Below, one piece after another: positions 1-11,621 of a stretch of 64,000 nucleotides of DNA (its first letter is position 1; each line of letters starts with the position of its first letter). A model generated the notes under the pieces. It was not told where the DNA came from and ran no database searches. It was given only the letters and a program-made list of their open reading frames with translations. Source of the DNA: Pyrenophora tritici-repentis (lineage: Eukaryota; Ascomycota; Dothideomycetes; Pleosporales; Pleosporaceae); contig NC_089395.1 in the NCBI RefSeq assembly GCF_003171515.1, forward strand, positions 2,542,001 to 2,606,000, written 5' to 3'. A program made the translations under genes and the position numbers.

Positions 1-1264
1 GTCGCGCGAATCTTTCATTGGACTGCGATTTGAACCAACTTCGAGGGCCACCCAGTTGACATTCTGGACTCCAGGGGTAGGAGTAGGCACCGGCGCACAG
101 AAGTACTTTTTGACGAACGTGTGGGTCGTAGGTAGACAGGTGCAGATGATGCCCATCCACATCTCGACCAGACTGTGGATGTTAGTGTGAAAATCATGTG
201 TACGTTGGAGGATAGTCTTACATCCAAATGAAGTTCATCACCATTGCCCAGGTTCCGTCCGTCGCGATCTTATGCATATCGCGAACGACAGCATGAACTC
301 TGATCAAGCTGACGACGCACACACTTTCAGCTGTTTAGTATCCGTGCTGTGCCATAGTCACTGGGTATAACTTACAAGGAGCCAGTCATGAGCAGCAAAG
401 CTGGACCAATCTTCCGTTTCATAGGGAGTCGCAGGTCTTTTATGATGAAAAGTGGTAGTACCAAGAGTGCCAGATCGGTTGCTGCGTTTATACAAGCAGT
501 AGCCAAAAAGAAGGCGTTCAGATCAATGCAGGAGCCCGTTGTGATGCTGAAGTCCCAGTATTTCGCGATGGGTTGGCACACCCATAAGAAACCAAAGGCA
601 GCTGGAACGCTATAAAGGACGCAAATGGCCATGACGATGTAGACGATGCATCGGAAGCTTCTCGATATCGAGAAGCGCAGATAGAAGAAGCATAGAGATG
701 CTTTGATCGCTAAAGTCGAGAGGTTGTAGAATATCGGGCCGGCGATGTCTCCAATCTGCGCGTTTTGGGTCAGCCATGTTTGCTTGTTGGCATCATGCCG
801 GTCGACTAAGTGGTGCTTACCTTCATGAGTTTATTAAAATGGTAGTCGCTGACATCCCATCTGTGCTTTCCAAGGCCATTCGTCGTTTCTTCATCAAATT
901 AGTTGTTGTAGTCTTCCTGACAGCAGCGGCGATACTCACGGTAACCGGTGACGATCGAAAACGCTAGAGCCAACAGCTACGCATTGCGTCAGTGATTGAC
1001 CGTGCAACACGGGAGCCGCAAAAACGGTGCGATTATCCTTACCGTAGCTATCGTAATGGAATCTGCTCGGTCGGTCAGTTGGAGATCTCAGACACTTTTG
1101 GGAGTAACTAATTGCTTACAATCGTCGTAGCCGGTGTTACGCAGGATGTAGCGCTTCGTGTAAAGACGCACGACACACAAAGGTATGGCAACGACAGGCC
1201 CAAGAACAGACGCGATGATCACTCGATACGCGATAGACTCACCCGAGGATTTGTCTGAGGCCAT
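1..1264 (-). CDS. Pth11-like rhodopsin-domain integral membrane protein (3' end off the window)
   Basis: A multi-exon membrane protein read leftward and cut by the window edge. The start ATG at 1264-1262 opens MASDKSSGESIAYRV, and the first exon ends in RNTGYDD. Short exons follow at about 1264-1120, 1062-1043, 976-940, 888-821 and 755-376, all joined in frame with GT-AG introns, then two more towards position 1. Visible family marks are DDYSITIAT, a GLGKHRWDVS stretch after the second or third helix, and a long hydrophobic exon with CQPIAKYWDF and a loop cysteine (SCIDLN). These are typical of the fungal rhodopsin domain (PF20684) found in Pth11-type receptors and in 'integral membrane protein' genes of secondary-metabolite loci. 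Family knowledge predicts seven helices in the plasma membrane and a sensing role; the ligand is unknown. No N-terminal CFEM domain is present, so this is the CFEM-less subtype. Exons 6-7 (about 330 to 1) are less certain than exons 1-5. Confidence 0.82.
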
Positions 1265-2147
1265 TGTGGAGGATGTCCATGAGAGCGATCAGGCCCATCA
1301 TGAACATCCTCAAGTCTATTGATACCACTGTCTCAAAGAGCCGCAAAAGGGGCCGGGACAACCGCCACCAGTTCTAGGCTCAGTGTGACTGGTCCTAAGT
1401 CTTCAGCTCAGATTACCCCGCGGTAGGCCCGATTGCGGCTCGGCCAGTTTTGTATCACAAGGTTCCCGCCTCCCCGCCACGGGACGCATACCTCGCGATC
1501 ACGGAAGTCTGTTCACGTTGCCCGCAGGCAGGCGGCAGCCGCTATGGCATGAGGTGTGGTATGAATGACTCAGGTGCTATCAGGTCTGGCAAAGTGCGAT
1601 AGCCAAGGCATGCAGCCGTTGACAGCATTGACGATGTTCGATGTGTGTGTCTTTAAGGTTTCTCGTTATGGCTTGGCCATCTCCAACTATATCCAACAGG
1701 GTCAGTCTTAACGAGGAGGTGGTGCTGCGCCTTCATAATCCCGAGCTTCCTGGGGTATGGACTTTGGAAAGTCCGCTTGACTAACACATCCGGATCGACC
1801 GGTCAATGTTCCGCGAACCGATGGTTCGTGGTGGTGCTCAGATGGTGCCTGAATGGGAGGAAAGCTCCGGTTCCATACTTCGAACACGAACGCGAAGGCG
1901 ACACGCTAAACTTACACGTGACCTTTCACAATCGTTAGGCCTCCCACCACCCCACTGCGCTGTCCGCCCTTTTTATGCTTTCGACATGAGGCGGACTGCG
2001 CCGTCAGCCACCCGGTACTGTCGACCGGGAGCCAACAGGAAACCTAGTGTTGGATAGCCGGTGGTGGAGATCGTTTGAGTCACATGCGACGTGCCGGAGC
2101 TAGAACGGCAACCTCGATGAGCACCTGAGTGCAATTCCATCACTCTA
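1265..2147. other. Intergenic, no gene seen
   Basis: About 0.9 kb between two minus-strand genes. It holds the presumed promoter of the Pth11-like gene and the 3' flank of the kinase-like gene. The reading frames here are short, overlapping on both strands and show no domain signature. Confidence 0.5.
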
Positions 2148-3420
2148 TCATCGGAATTTCTCAGGAGCCTCAATTGAAGATGTCAGAAAAAAAGCGCTCT
2201 TCCAACCTGACCATACAAACGATGCGTCTATAGCCTGCTCAAACGCCCGATACTCTTTCGATGCCAGCACTGCTGACGCGGAGGGCCTCTTGTCGGGATT
2301 GGTGACCAAAATGAGACTAAGGAGGTCCCCCAGCTGCTGCGGCACCTCCGCTTTTTGCGTCTCTTCCTCGACAGACGAGATCGCTAACATGGGTTCCTCC
2401 TCTTGACTCATACACCTGGCAGACCTCACTAGAGCTTGGAGAAGTCCGCCATCGACCTCCAGGAGCCGGTAGTTCCCAATCAGGAAAGAGTCGCTTGATC
2501 TTTGCCATGCACCAGGCCTCATTAAGGACAGGATGAGGACAATCCCAAATGCCCCAGACACGAGGATTAATCCAGCAAAGCAGCGTCGCGGCTACTGCCC
2601 AAACCGGCCCGGGTCCATTGCAGGAATGACCTAGAAAGACTTCAGGCGCACGCATGGCGTATGGTTGGACTTCGATGACACTGTCGGAGGGATATACTGT
2701 GAGGTGTTGGTAAGAGCTTGACTATCTCTTCAATCAACATTTGCTCACCGAGACCCAAGTCTCCCACCTCAGCCGTTATCCGAATCGTTTCATTGCCAGA
2801 AAGCAGTATATTGACAGGCTTGAAGTCTAGGTTGATAAGCAGATGCTGATCATCGAAGAACATGTACTTTACCTGTATTTACGTATCCTTGGTCATCTAG
2901 GACAACACAACTGGCCAGAGCTGCGTTCAAGCATGCCTTTATGATAGCGTATATACGCATTTCAGGCCGGTATCTCAAATCCCCAAGAGTAGTCTCTAGC
3001 CATTCACAAGCAAGAGTGCAATCGTCAATCTCATCGTACAGTTTCCGGAAGCACGGAGCCGAGGAGACGCCAGGTAGGCGGTAAGTTGCACATTTGCGGC
3101 CTAAAGCGCTCATGGCGCTTTCATTTTTAGAAGAAGCTGTTTTGATTACTGTCCTTGGTGGCAGAGTCAGCCTTGACAGTCCATAGAGGAGTCACGACGC
3201 ACGGACCATTGGGGGAATCGGAGACGTCGGTGCGTGGATGAACCTCGGCTTTGTACACGGTAGATTGGTGAGAGTTATCTCCCTTGATAGCGTTGACAAT
3301 GCGATAGTCCCAGCGGGCGCCTGCAAGGGTTTGACCAGGAGCAAGGCGGGCGAGCGACGACATTGTCCGTGACAGAGGGGTCCGTGCAACCTGGGTGATT
3401 AAACGGCCCAGTAAATACAT
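2148..3420 (-). pseudogene. Protein-kinase-like gene broken by two frameshifts
   Basis: Pieces of one serine/threonine kinase domain lie in order on the minus strand: a start near 3420 or 3363 (MSSLARLAPGQTL), an N-lobe with a WTVKAD lysine, a catalytic-loop piece reading NTDFKPVNILLS, a DLGL in place of DFG, an APE motif (MRAPEVFLG), and a C-lobe ending PSASAVLASKEYRAFEQ before a stop at 2148. Two short introns join cleanly, one between VNT and DFKP and one between DLGL and VYPSD. Two breaks are not introns. Near 3127 the frame hits a stop (NSFF*) while the continuation (ESAMSALGRKC) lies in another frame. Near 2466 one extra G separates LFPDWELPAPG from VDGGLLQALVRSAR. The gene resembles a kinase family expanded in Pleosporales. 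The HRD and DFG motifs are altered, so catalysis is doubtful even without the shifts. Assembly indels are the main alternative to real decay. Confidence 0.72.
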
Positions 3421-4396
3421 CGTAGCGACAATATCTAGAGTTCAACGGAGAGATCAAGACTTCGGAGGCGATGTGCCCCCAGGACCGGGAAACTGGAGAG
3501 TCGGAGAGTTCATGTGGAACCCCGCACCCAAAATCTTCAAACGTTTACAACTACGCCGCAATTATACATTAGCAGGACTACCTAGACACTCATATGGAAC
3601 CGACGATCTTGATTCAAAAACATTACGAAGATGATGATGATGACGATGACGATGAAAGCGAAAATGAGGATTCGAAAGAGCAAGACACAGAGATTATCGA
3701 AAGTCAATGCTTTCCGAATTAGGCCTTCCTATGTGTAACCCTGTTACTCAGAGAAAAGGAAAAAAGGCCTATCGAGCCCAAGGTCTCACAATCAACGCAC
3801 ACCCACAGCCCAATATTTCCCACCTCAGCTGAAAAGCAGATTATTTTTGGACACAATGAACGCCACGGTGGCGCGCCCGTATCCGCATCCGCACCCATCC
3901 GCCCCCCACCCCCACAACCTCCACGATACGATACGAATCCCGATAACTAGCGGTACCAGTATCCTTCCAGTCGGCACCTTTCCCCCAGAAGATTCGTCCC
4001 GAGAAACCCTTCTCACCTATCAAATTCACGGCTGTAAAGACGCAACACCTGCTTCTGGAGTTGCGCGAGTTTAGCCGGGTGCGCAGTCATTGGCCGCCTC
4101 CCATGCACGGCGAGATGCAACTTCAATCATTCCATAGTGGGGACACGCGTACTAGAACGCGACCGATGCATGAGAAGGAAAAAAGGCCCCCATCATCAGT
4201 TCCGTTTCGTCCGCCTCCGCGGGCACAGCCGCACCTGAATGGCGTTTTGGAGACTAGAAAATGCGGGCTGTCAAATAAGTTAAACACGGTGCCTTCCCCA
4301 GCCTAGCCTTGGCCTGCTTACTGCTTACTCTTGACACCTCTCATATTTGTAGATTTTTCCTCTTCTGCAAAATCTTCAATTGTATCTTCACACACG
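3421..4396. other. Intergenic with a short acidic-codon repeat
   Basis: About 1 kb without a supported gene. A GATGAT/GACGAT run lies at about 3632-3656, and short C-rich tracts occur near 3890-3925. The last 200 bases are presumably the promoter and 5' UTR of the small secreted protein gene that follows. Confidence 0.45.
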
Positions 4397-4771
4397 ATGC
4401 TTTTCGCAACTCTCCTCACCTTGGTCTTCGCGACTACCGCGCTAGCATCCCCCCATGTCTTCGCGCCTAGGGCTAACATCGTGCTTTCCGGCAGCGTCGG
4501 CCCGCGCAAGCACAACCACACGCGCCACAAGGAACATACACCTACCTTGAAGGAACCTTGCAAATGCCAATTGCCCATTATACCCGCCAACCTGCTCAGC
4601 GCAAATGAGAAGTGCTTGATGAAGCACGCGGCACAGATGGGATGCTTTATGAGCACCAATGGAGGATGTCCTTCACCTGCGCCTGCGGTAAGTAGCAGTG
4701 AGAGGGAAGTGTGAAGATGAACTTGTGCTAATGATGAGTAGTGTGGTCTTGGACCTTTGCCTACATTGTAG
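4397..4771 (+). CDS. Small secreted cysteine-rich protein, candidate effector
   Basis: Two exons, 4397-4687 and 4742-4771, with a 54-bp intron that starts GTAAGT and ends TAG; the model gives 106 residues. The first 18 or so residues (MLFATLLTLVFATTALAS) are a clear signal peptide. The mature part has six cysteines: a CKC pair, single cysteines in EKC and MGC, one in NGGC, and the sixth only after splicing (CGLGPLPTL). Without the intron the frame ends at 4714 with five cysteines, so the even count supports the splice. The mature N-terminal half is rich in His, Lys and Arg (KHNHTRHKEHT). I recognise no named family. Small size, secretion and paired cysteines suit an extracellular effector or antimicrobial-type protein, but that is inference only. 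Confidence 0.68.
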
Positions 4772-5250
4772 GATAGGTGTGGTGGAAGTGGGTGTTTGAT
4801 TGTGTGAGATGCGTGTGAATGGATCGGTGGCGGAAAATCGGGGGTTAGATACACGTTGGTGTTTAGGAGATTTTATTGCACAAGGTACGATTGCCTATGG
4901 TATATACGCATCGCAGATGAGGATTAAAATAGAGATGCATTCGTAATCGCTACTCATTGAATTTCACTGTCGTTACAGACTAATTGTTCGATTGGCATAT
5001 TGAACCATAATATAGTTTCTGCCCATGAAATAGCACCGGTACGATTTTATCCAAGATGATATGGCAGATGCTCTCGGTACTCATGTTGAGTATACTATAC
5101 GCAGCATCGTATGCAGGTCATAAGCACACAGCCACTCGAGACGAATCGCGGCATCGGTCAGCCCTGCCCATAGTGCAAGACCCCAACCTGCCTTCGCATC
5201 CATGTCTCAACTAACTCGACAATCCCAGGTAAGAAGACTCATCTCCCTAC
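4772..5250. other. Intergenic between convergent genes
   Basis: About 0.5 kb of AT-richer sequence holding the 3' ends of the secreted-protein gene (+) and the two-module family gene (-). No gene, RNA or repeat is seen. Confidence 0.45.
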
Positions 5251-7468
5251 CTAATTCATCCTCATCCTTTTGGGGTGTTTTTCCTCGCTCGCCTCAAGAG
5301 CCCTCTTAGCCAGGCCAGCGTCCCTAACAACCCTCAACCTATCCTTCTTGAGCGCCTCAGCATGCCTCTTCACAATCTCCTTGTCCGGACAGTCGTTTTC
5401 GCCTGGCTCAATCGGCGCTTCAATTCCCGCTTCCTTGAGCAGCTCCGGCACATCGCTGAGTAGGACCTGGTAGCGCTTCTTCTCGCGGCACCAAAGGATC
5501 AGTGCAGTCAGTGGACCCGCATCAGGACCCGATGGCAACATCTGCAGACCGTGTGCGAGTGCGAGAAGCGGGTAGTCGATCTTATCCCACACGTTGTATG
5601 TCCATGCCTCGGCAGTGTAGTTGGTACTGGTGTCGATGATAGAAGCGGGCATCGGTGTAGATGTGTCTTTGCCCACTTCATCGATATCGACCTCCTCAGT
5701 CTTTGCTACATCGCGGCGCCTCGCAGCCCTAGTAGCAGTGCTCATACTGCCAGACGTTATGACCTCATCGCCTTTGAGCCCACGCGTCATGATGATCATG
5801 TCGCGGATTACAGTTGGACCCACACCCGCTTGCGATAGACGTTCTGCTGCATGACCCCAGTTGTAATGTTGAGGGAAGTAAGACAGCAGTTCCATCAAAG
5901 TAAACTCTGTCTCACCGAGCAGTGCAATATCGACGTAGGAGGGGGTCGCGACGCTCTTGAACGGGCAAAAGAGGTTGATGGTCTTCAGAGTGTCCTGGTT
6001 CTGTAGTAAATCGCTGGAATCCTTCACGGGCGATGACTCTGTGGGCTTGAGCGCGAGCATCATAAGCTCAGGGATGGGTGACTTGAGCTTCCTCTTCGCA
6101 CGGAACGCGCCTGTGCCGAACCATTTCTTGTCTGGAGTTGGTACGAAGTCAGCCATGGGGTCGGTTTCTTTCACAGAAAGCCAACGCCAAGCATCTGACA
6201 CGTCGAAGATCAGGTTAGGGCAGTCACGATGCTCTCTCCACGGATAGGTGATGGCGAAGACTGATGTATCAGATGTTGTAGAGTCGAAGCGATACTGATC
6301 GCAATAGTCGTTGGTATCTGATGGGTAGAAGTTGATGTTGCCTTGCCAGGGGAGGGTCCAGTCTACGCCATCGAAATTGTACACCTCAGCATCGCTTCCA
6401 TCGCTGAACTTCAGCATATCCGGTAACACTCCGTACTCGGGATGTAGCTCACCACCTGGCACATACTTGTGTAGGCCGCCTTGGTGAAGCTCCTCGCATG
6501 TAAGTGGCATGGGGCCCACCGGGGTGAGCTTGAAGGCTTGCTGATACGGATCAAAGGCTATAGGGAGTAGTCCAAACCAGGAGACATGTTTCCAACCCAT
6601 TGGAAGCACAAGATCGGGAAGGCGCTTGACATCCGGTAGGCCATTGATAATGGGAACGTAAGCTTGATGGAAGATCAAACGTGGGTCGAGATAGGGGTAT
6701 GGGTAGGATGGGTGCGTGCTTCCACCCGGCGGGTACTGCAAATCCCAGTTTGTTGAATGTAGACTCGGGAGGCCTTCGAAGGATATCGGGTCAGATTTGA
6801 TGGTGATGATACTGAACTCTGCCTCTGGTGGTGCGATGGGTTTTGAGGGTGGAGATACTTTTGGGATGGTGCGTGGGACGGCAGCGATGGACGGTTGGAG
6901 GTTGTCTGAATTGATGATGTTAGATCAGAAAATTGGAAAGGCTTGTAGACTTACAGGTTGGCTTTGGTAGTAGCGTGCGCAATCTAGTGCTGCGACGCAT
7001 CGTCGTGGAACTGATTGAGTCTCCAGGCTCCTGCGCAAGCATCGCATCATGCTCCATGCTTGCATGAGCTGTTGCCACATCTTTGCAGTTGCTAGAAATG
7101 GAAGAAATGACACCATAATCTTTTTGGATACCACGTGCATTGTCTGTGGTCTTGCTCACATCCGCCGATGACGTAGCATTATAAGGGTATTGTGAAGTGG
7201 GTGTATCTGGCGATGGCATCCCATGCCAAAGATTGCGCGATTGCTCCTTCTTCGGGGTTATGGGTTCCTCGGAAAGATCTAACAATTTGACGATATCGAC
7301 GGCATCTTCGAGATCATCAGCTTCTGGAGCTCTCTGTGGTGAATTGACATTGCCTGTACTCGATGTTAGCCTCATTCCTTGACCTTGTATTCTACTCGAC
7401 CACGACATACTGGAACTGATGTAACCGCCCTCCCTACCGCGTGACGGTGTACGGCACGCTCTACCCAT
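5251..7468 (-). CDS. Uncharacterised two-module family protein, copy A
   Basis: Two exons, 7468-6955 and 6905-5251, split by a 49-bp GTAAGT...CAG intron, encode 722 residues. The start is the first ATG of the frame (MGRACRTPSRGREGG). The first 220 residues look disordered: rich in Ser, Thr and Pro, with LRTLLPKPT at the junction. The middle (about 230-500) is rich in Trp, Tyr and Pro and probably folded. Two C-terminal segments match two other genes in this window. Module 1 is at about 504-548 (FTLMELLSYFPQHYNW...AERL). Module 2 is at about 604-665 (YPLLALAHGLQMLPSGPDAG...VPELLKEAG). The tail is basic and ends KHPKRMRMN, a plausible nuclear signal. No known domain is recognised. Nuclear location and a role in protein binding are guesses from composition. 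Copies B (17351) and C (22282) lie on the other strand. Confidence 0.75.
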
Positions 7469-7711
7469 ACTGTTGATGTCAGTATCGGTATCGGTATCTG
7501 AATCGATCACCTTGTAGTTAACTTAGGCTAATCTGGCGTTGTTCAAGTCGCTTTTCATGATTGCGGATTGGGGTTAATACCTTAGGCGTTAGCGTGGAGT
7601 GATGGTGAGTAATCAAAGGTAGCAAGCTCCTGTATCAAAGCGCGCGATGATGAAAGTAGGACATCAGCAGAGGAAATATGAGAGCGGTGATTAAGTTATA
7701 TGCGTGTGGAG

Positions 7712-7833
7712 AGGTGAGCGGGGCATCTCCGCCCAGGTGAACGAGGCACCTCCACCCAGGTGAGCGAGCCATCTCTGCCTGGGTGGAGAGGTGAGCGATG
7801 CATCTGTGCCTGGGTGAAGATGCCTCGCTCACC
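7712..7833. repeat. 23-31-bp tandem repeat ending in an inverted copy
   Basis: Four direct units begin GGTGAGCG or GGTGAACG. The first two are 23 bp and continue GGCATCTCCGCCCA or close variants; the third and fourth are about 31 bp. A fifth unit follows in inverted orientation (TGCCTCGCTCACC at about 7821-7833). The array can therefore fold back on itself. It lies upstream of the copy A gene and is not part of any coding region I support. Confidence 0.6.
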
Positions 7834-9959
7834 TTGGCCTCGCACCTTACCTTTAATGCACGGACGTTGCACATTGAAGATTTGTGGACACACTATGACA
7901 GCGAGAGAACTTTGACAGTTCAGATTTGCTCAATGTGCATCTTCAAGAAAATTGGTGATGGCTTAAGCAAATGGAAGGACAAGAGAAATATTGTAGCCGC
8001 CTAACGATCGATACTATGTTGGTTGAGTGGAACACTGTACTCCAAAGCTATCAGCTTATTATACAGGGTTATCCAACAAGTCAATTAGCACCTTTTGACC
8101 CAGCTACTGCTCATGCGCGGTAGATATAATCTTATCCAGATGCAAAACGAAGCCAAAAGCTCCTACGCATAAAGCATTTCTTTGTAGACAAAAGGGTAAA
8201 GAATCACGTACATATAGCTGTTCTGATCAATGTACAGTACAATGCCTTGTTGGTTACAAATCTTGCCCAGTGCCATTTGCATGCCATCGGTTTCGGGTTT
8301 ATTGCTGGGTTGCTCTCTCTTTTGATCCATCGCACATGGGTCCATTAAGGCACAGTCAGGGCTAGAGTCCCACTTGATCATTCTTGGTGATTGAGAATTT
8401 TATCCAATTTCTAGGTCTCATAGTTGCCTAGCTGTTGCGTGCACCGAGACCGAAGCATGTTGTATTGCGATTGGTAACATGTCACAGCCTTCGTAGGCCG
8501 CTCCAGCGTTCAGTCTAGGTGTCCTAAGAAAGGATCTTATAGTGCGCACCACCAGGTGACATGCTATCCATGATGGATCAGCTTCAATCTTGAAACATAG
8601 ATAAACAGACATCCACATCCCATCGGCATGGTAGCTGCCAAACCAAGATCTTTTTCACACTTATCTCCATCTTCCATACCATTATAGTGTCTTTCCCGGT
8701 CCTTTTTAACATTGCGCTCTTGAGTAATGGAATGAACCAGATCTTCCTATAGTGAGAATTGGATCCTAGTGCATCAAAGGCATCGAGTTGTCCCGGTGTA
8801 ATAAGAACTTCCCGAGCCATTGAACTCATTCAACATCATATGAGGCACTGCAGCTATTGCCTATTTTGCAGCAGCAGACGTGAACCAACAGCTTCAAGGC
8901 GGCAAAACTCGTACCCATCGAACAAGTAGCAAATGCAAGCCAAGCAAGGTTATTAAAAGTTGCATAACGTAGTGCCTTGAGGCTTTGTGGGGGATACAAT
9001 CGATGAACGAGTGCGATGGAATCTCACATCCGGGCCGCTTTCTATATCACATTCGAACTTCTCCAGCTAACATGATGTAATTTGCTGGTGTAGTGTGCGC
9101 GTTGGCTCCGTGAGCCATAGAGTCATCGTAGTAATTGCGTAGCCAGGCCGTAATATCCGAGGGAGAATGCATGTCCTTCTCTGGCTAGTACATTTGCCCA
9201 GAAGGAGTGTCGTGAAGAAACAAACGAACTCTGGACGTGTGGAAACGTGTGCGGAACGCGCTGATGAAGCTAGATCAGAGCTGGTTTAGCGCGTCTGGGT
9301 CGACCGTCCCACGCCAAGCGGCCGTTGGAACTTCCCCGTCTCCCCCACGCCTTTCTGCACCGTGCTTTTAGCCCTCCTCTGATCAATTTTGAAGAATTGC
9401 TCAAGATGAGCATAACACACTTTCTTCTGGACAACTGCTACATGCATCGTCTGCTGGCTGCCACAAGCAGGGATCCTGTGGATTCACGTGACATATGCGC
9501 CTCTGTATCTGGAACGGATGGCTGATGGAAGTGACTGCTAACAAGCGATGAATGATAAATCCGATGTATAACTGATATAACATTCCAAGACAAAGAGCTT
9601 TCCCAGTTCAATACGAGCCTACCCATTGCCAAAACGGTGAGTGACGAGTCCAGGAGGGCACCCCAGCAACCACTTGTGGGAGACTACTGAGATACCCCAT
9701 GAAATCGAGAATGCTTCCAAAACCGCTTTCTATTTGCACAAATCTTTGCTGGTTTAGGCGCAGCAACGCACTTCGCAATATTTGCAGATAGTGGTATCTT
9801 TATCGACGAACTTGAACCCAAACTAAGTCACATTAGATAGTGACGCTAAACAGAAGCGTGAACTACCTACACAACTGCCTCTTTTGCAAAATGCATTCCA
9901 GCGGGTGCATATGTCGCCTCCTTGGTTTAGGCTGAGGATTTCGCACACATCGTCGGTTC
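7834..9959. other. Gene-poor stretch, no supported gene
   Basis: About 2.1 kb with only short frames on both strands. Minus-strand frames around 8163-8829 (ending SMFQD and MLYA) could be remains of a gene, but they share no motif I recognise and do not join with convincing splice sites. The first MITE starts at the right end. Confidence 0.4.
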
Positions 9960-10121
9960 TAGACTCCGCAACAATCAATTCAATCCGGTCACTCTCCTAG
10001 ACCCACTTACCTATCTAGGTAGGGCTTAAACTCCTATAGGTAACTACTAGGCTTAAAGCGGTAATCAATCAATCCAATCTGAACCTTCTAGGACCCACTT
10101 AATTGATTGTTGCGGACTGTG
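9960..10121. mobile_element. hAT-type MITE, copy 1
   Basis: A 162-bp element with terminal inverted repeats of about 21 bp. The left end reads TAGACTCCGCAACAATCAAT; the right end is the complement of CACAGTCCGCAACAATCAAT. It is flanked by an exact 8-bp direct repeat GTCGGTTC (9952-9959 and 10122-10129), the target duplication expected for hAT transposases. It has no coding capacity. The same termini occur in the element at 13635-13762. Confidence 0.85.
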
Positions 10122-10129
10122 GTCGGTTC

Positions 10130-11199
10130 CCTGCAAACAGTTCTACGACATGGTCAGTCTTCTGCATGCTACATATAAAGGTGCATACAAACCCCAGAAT
10201 CACATGATTTGAAGCGTCGACACCTAGCTTCCCCCATTGCACTGGCGGCAAAATAAAATATGGTGATGGTTGATAGCCTTATGATGAACAGGCTAGATAG
10301 CGAGAGTAAGAAGCTAAATATTAGGAGTGCAAACAGAACCTAAGATAGGCGGTAGCACATTAAGAGGGTTGTATGGGGAGTTTAAATAGTCGAGGGGTTT
10401 GCAGATAGGTACTGGGTTAGTAATAAGTTCGAGCATTAGGCTCCCATTCAAAAGCAATCTCATGGTAACCACGCTGATTCTCCCGACACCTGAACGACTG
10501 CACAGACGTGGTACGACACGCCATCCTAGGCATCTGTCGATTTAGGAAAACCAGCCGAGTCCCACGCTATGGCTATGAGCCCTGCGGATATGCCCCTGTA
10601 TGTGAGCGTTGTTTAGATTTTGAACGCTGATACAAGGCCAGGTGTCTTCCACTTCCATTAAACTGTCCTTTTCCGGCTTCTGTTTTCGCTTGCAACTCTT
10701 ACCACATCACACTTATTTGCCATCACCCTTATGTTTTGACCGCTTTCTGCGGGTTTCTGGTCTGCTTTCGGTCTTGCCTCGGTGATGTGATAGCGGAAGT
10801 GGGCCTTTGCCCTACTCTGGACTGCATTTAGTGCTTATCTATCCCTATTCTTTCTATTAAGAAAAGTCAAAAAGGTAGGTGGATTATAGTCTATCAACTT
10901 CGGCTCCTGAGTACGAATTGGTAGGCGCACTGCCTTTCCAAATATGGAGTTAATTGATTCTTAGTCATAGAAACCGGAGAGAATGGTGATGGTCATATCA
11001 ACAACAGAAACGACGCGTAATATCAAGCAGTCTCGGACTCATAGTTATGTCATGTACGATGGTCCGAAACGATCATGGTGAGCTATTTGAGGACAATGAT
11101 GTTGGTCGTACGAAAGTACTTACTAATTGAGGGCAATGAGGTTGATTGTACATAGGCCTAAGCTATAGAGTCACCAATCGGTATCACGTAAGCTTACTC
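10130..11199. other. Gene-free stretch between MITE and LINE relic
   Basis: About 1.1 kb with many stops in all frames and no domain signature. It may be old transposon debris next to the LINE fragment, but no termini are visible. Confidence 0.4.
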
Positions 11200-11430
11200 C
11201 TGATTGTGTAGTGATTAGAGTAGGCTAGTAATGTAGCTCTGGCCTTTCTAGTAAATTTGTGACCCGTAGTCAGCAACGCTAGTCACGCAGGCTAGGTATA
11301 GCTGCCGAATAGCTTGTGGGGATAGTCCTTTCTCTATATTTGCGAGTCTTCCGAGTCTACTCACTGTCAATGCTGCATCGGGCCGCAATATCGTGCAAAA
11401 CAATCTCGGCTCAGATAAGTTGCCCATCAT
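11200..11430 (-). mobile_element. LINE (non-LTR) retrotransposon fragment
   Basis: The minus strand encodes LGRLANIEKGLSPQAIRQLY, then LACVTSVADYGSQIY, a stop, and KGQS. In intact fungal LINE polyproteins this reads like the segment just after the reverse transcriptase, where the tryptophans of a '..YGxEIWWKGQ' motif are expected. Here a stop replaces the second Trp, as a G-to-A change would produce. Only about 60-70 codons are recognisable; no 5' or 3' terminus is seen. Family assignment rests on motif recall. Confidence 0.6.
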
Positions 11431-11621
11431 ACCAAAACAAGGAGCTTTGTCTGAATAGTGGTTAGAATTGTGACAGAGATATCAATCACAAAGCTCACCA
11501 GCTGAGTTCCAGTATATCGCACATATAAACACTTGTATCCCACTTCATGTTTATTTTTTCACTCTCTCCATCGAACCTCTCCTATATATCGACCAAGGAT
11601 CTTTTCTCCAAGTCACTCACA

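Noticed and set aside
4318..4854. 178-codon minus-strand frame opposite the small secreted gene
   Set aside because: It mirrors the plus-strand gene, which has a signal peptide, paired cysteines and a good intron; the minus frame has no domain.
7755..7764. CACCCAGGTG near copy A as a member of the palindrome-tipped MITE family
   Set aside because: It lacks the TCATAAAATA tail and is part of the local GGTGAGCG array.
8163..8829. Possible decayed gene on the minus strand
   Set aside because: Pieces do not join by splice sites and carry no motif I can name; left as unexplained sequence.
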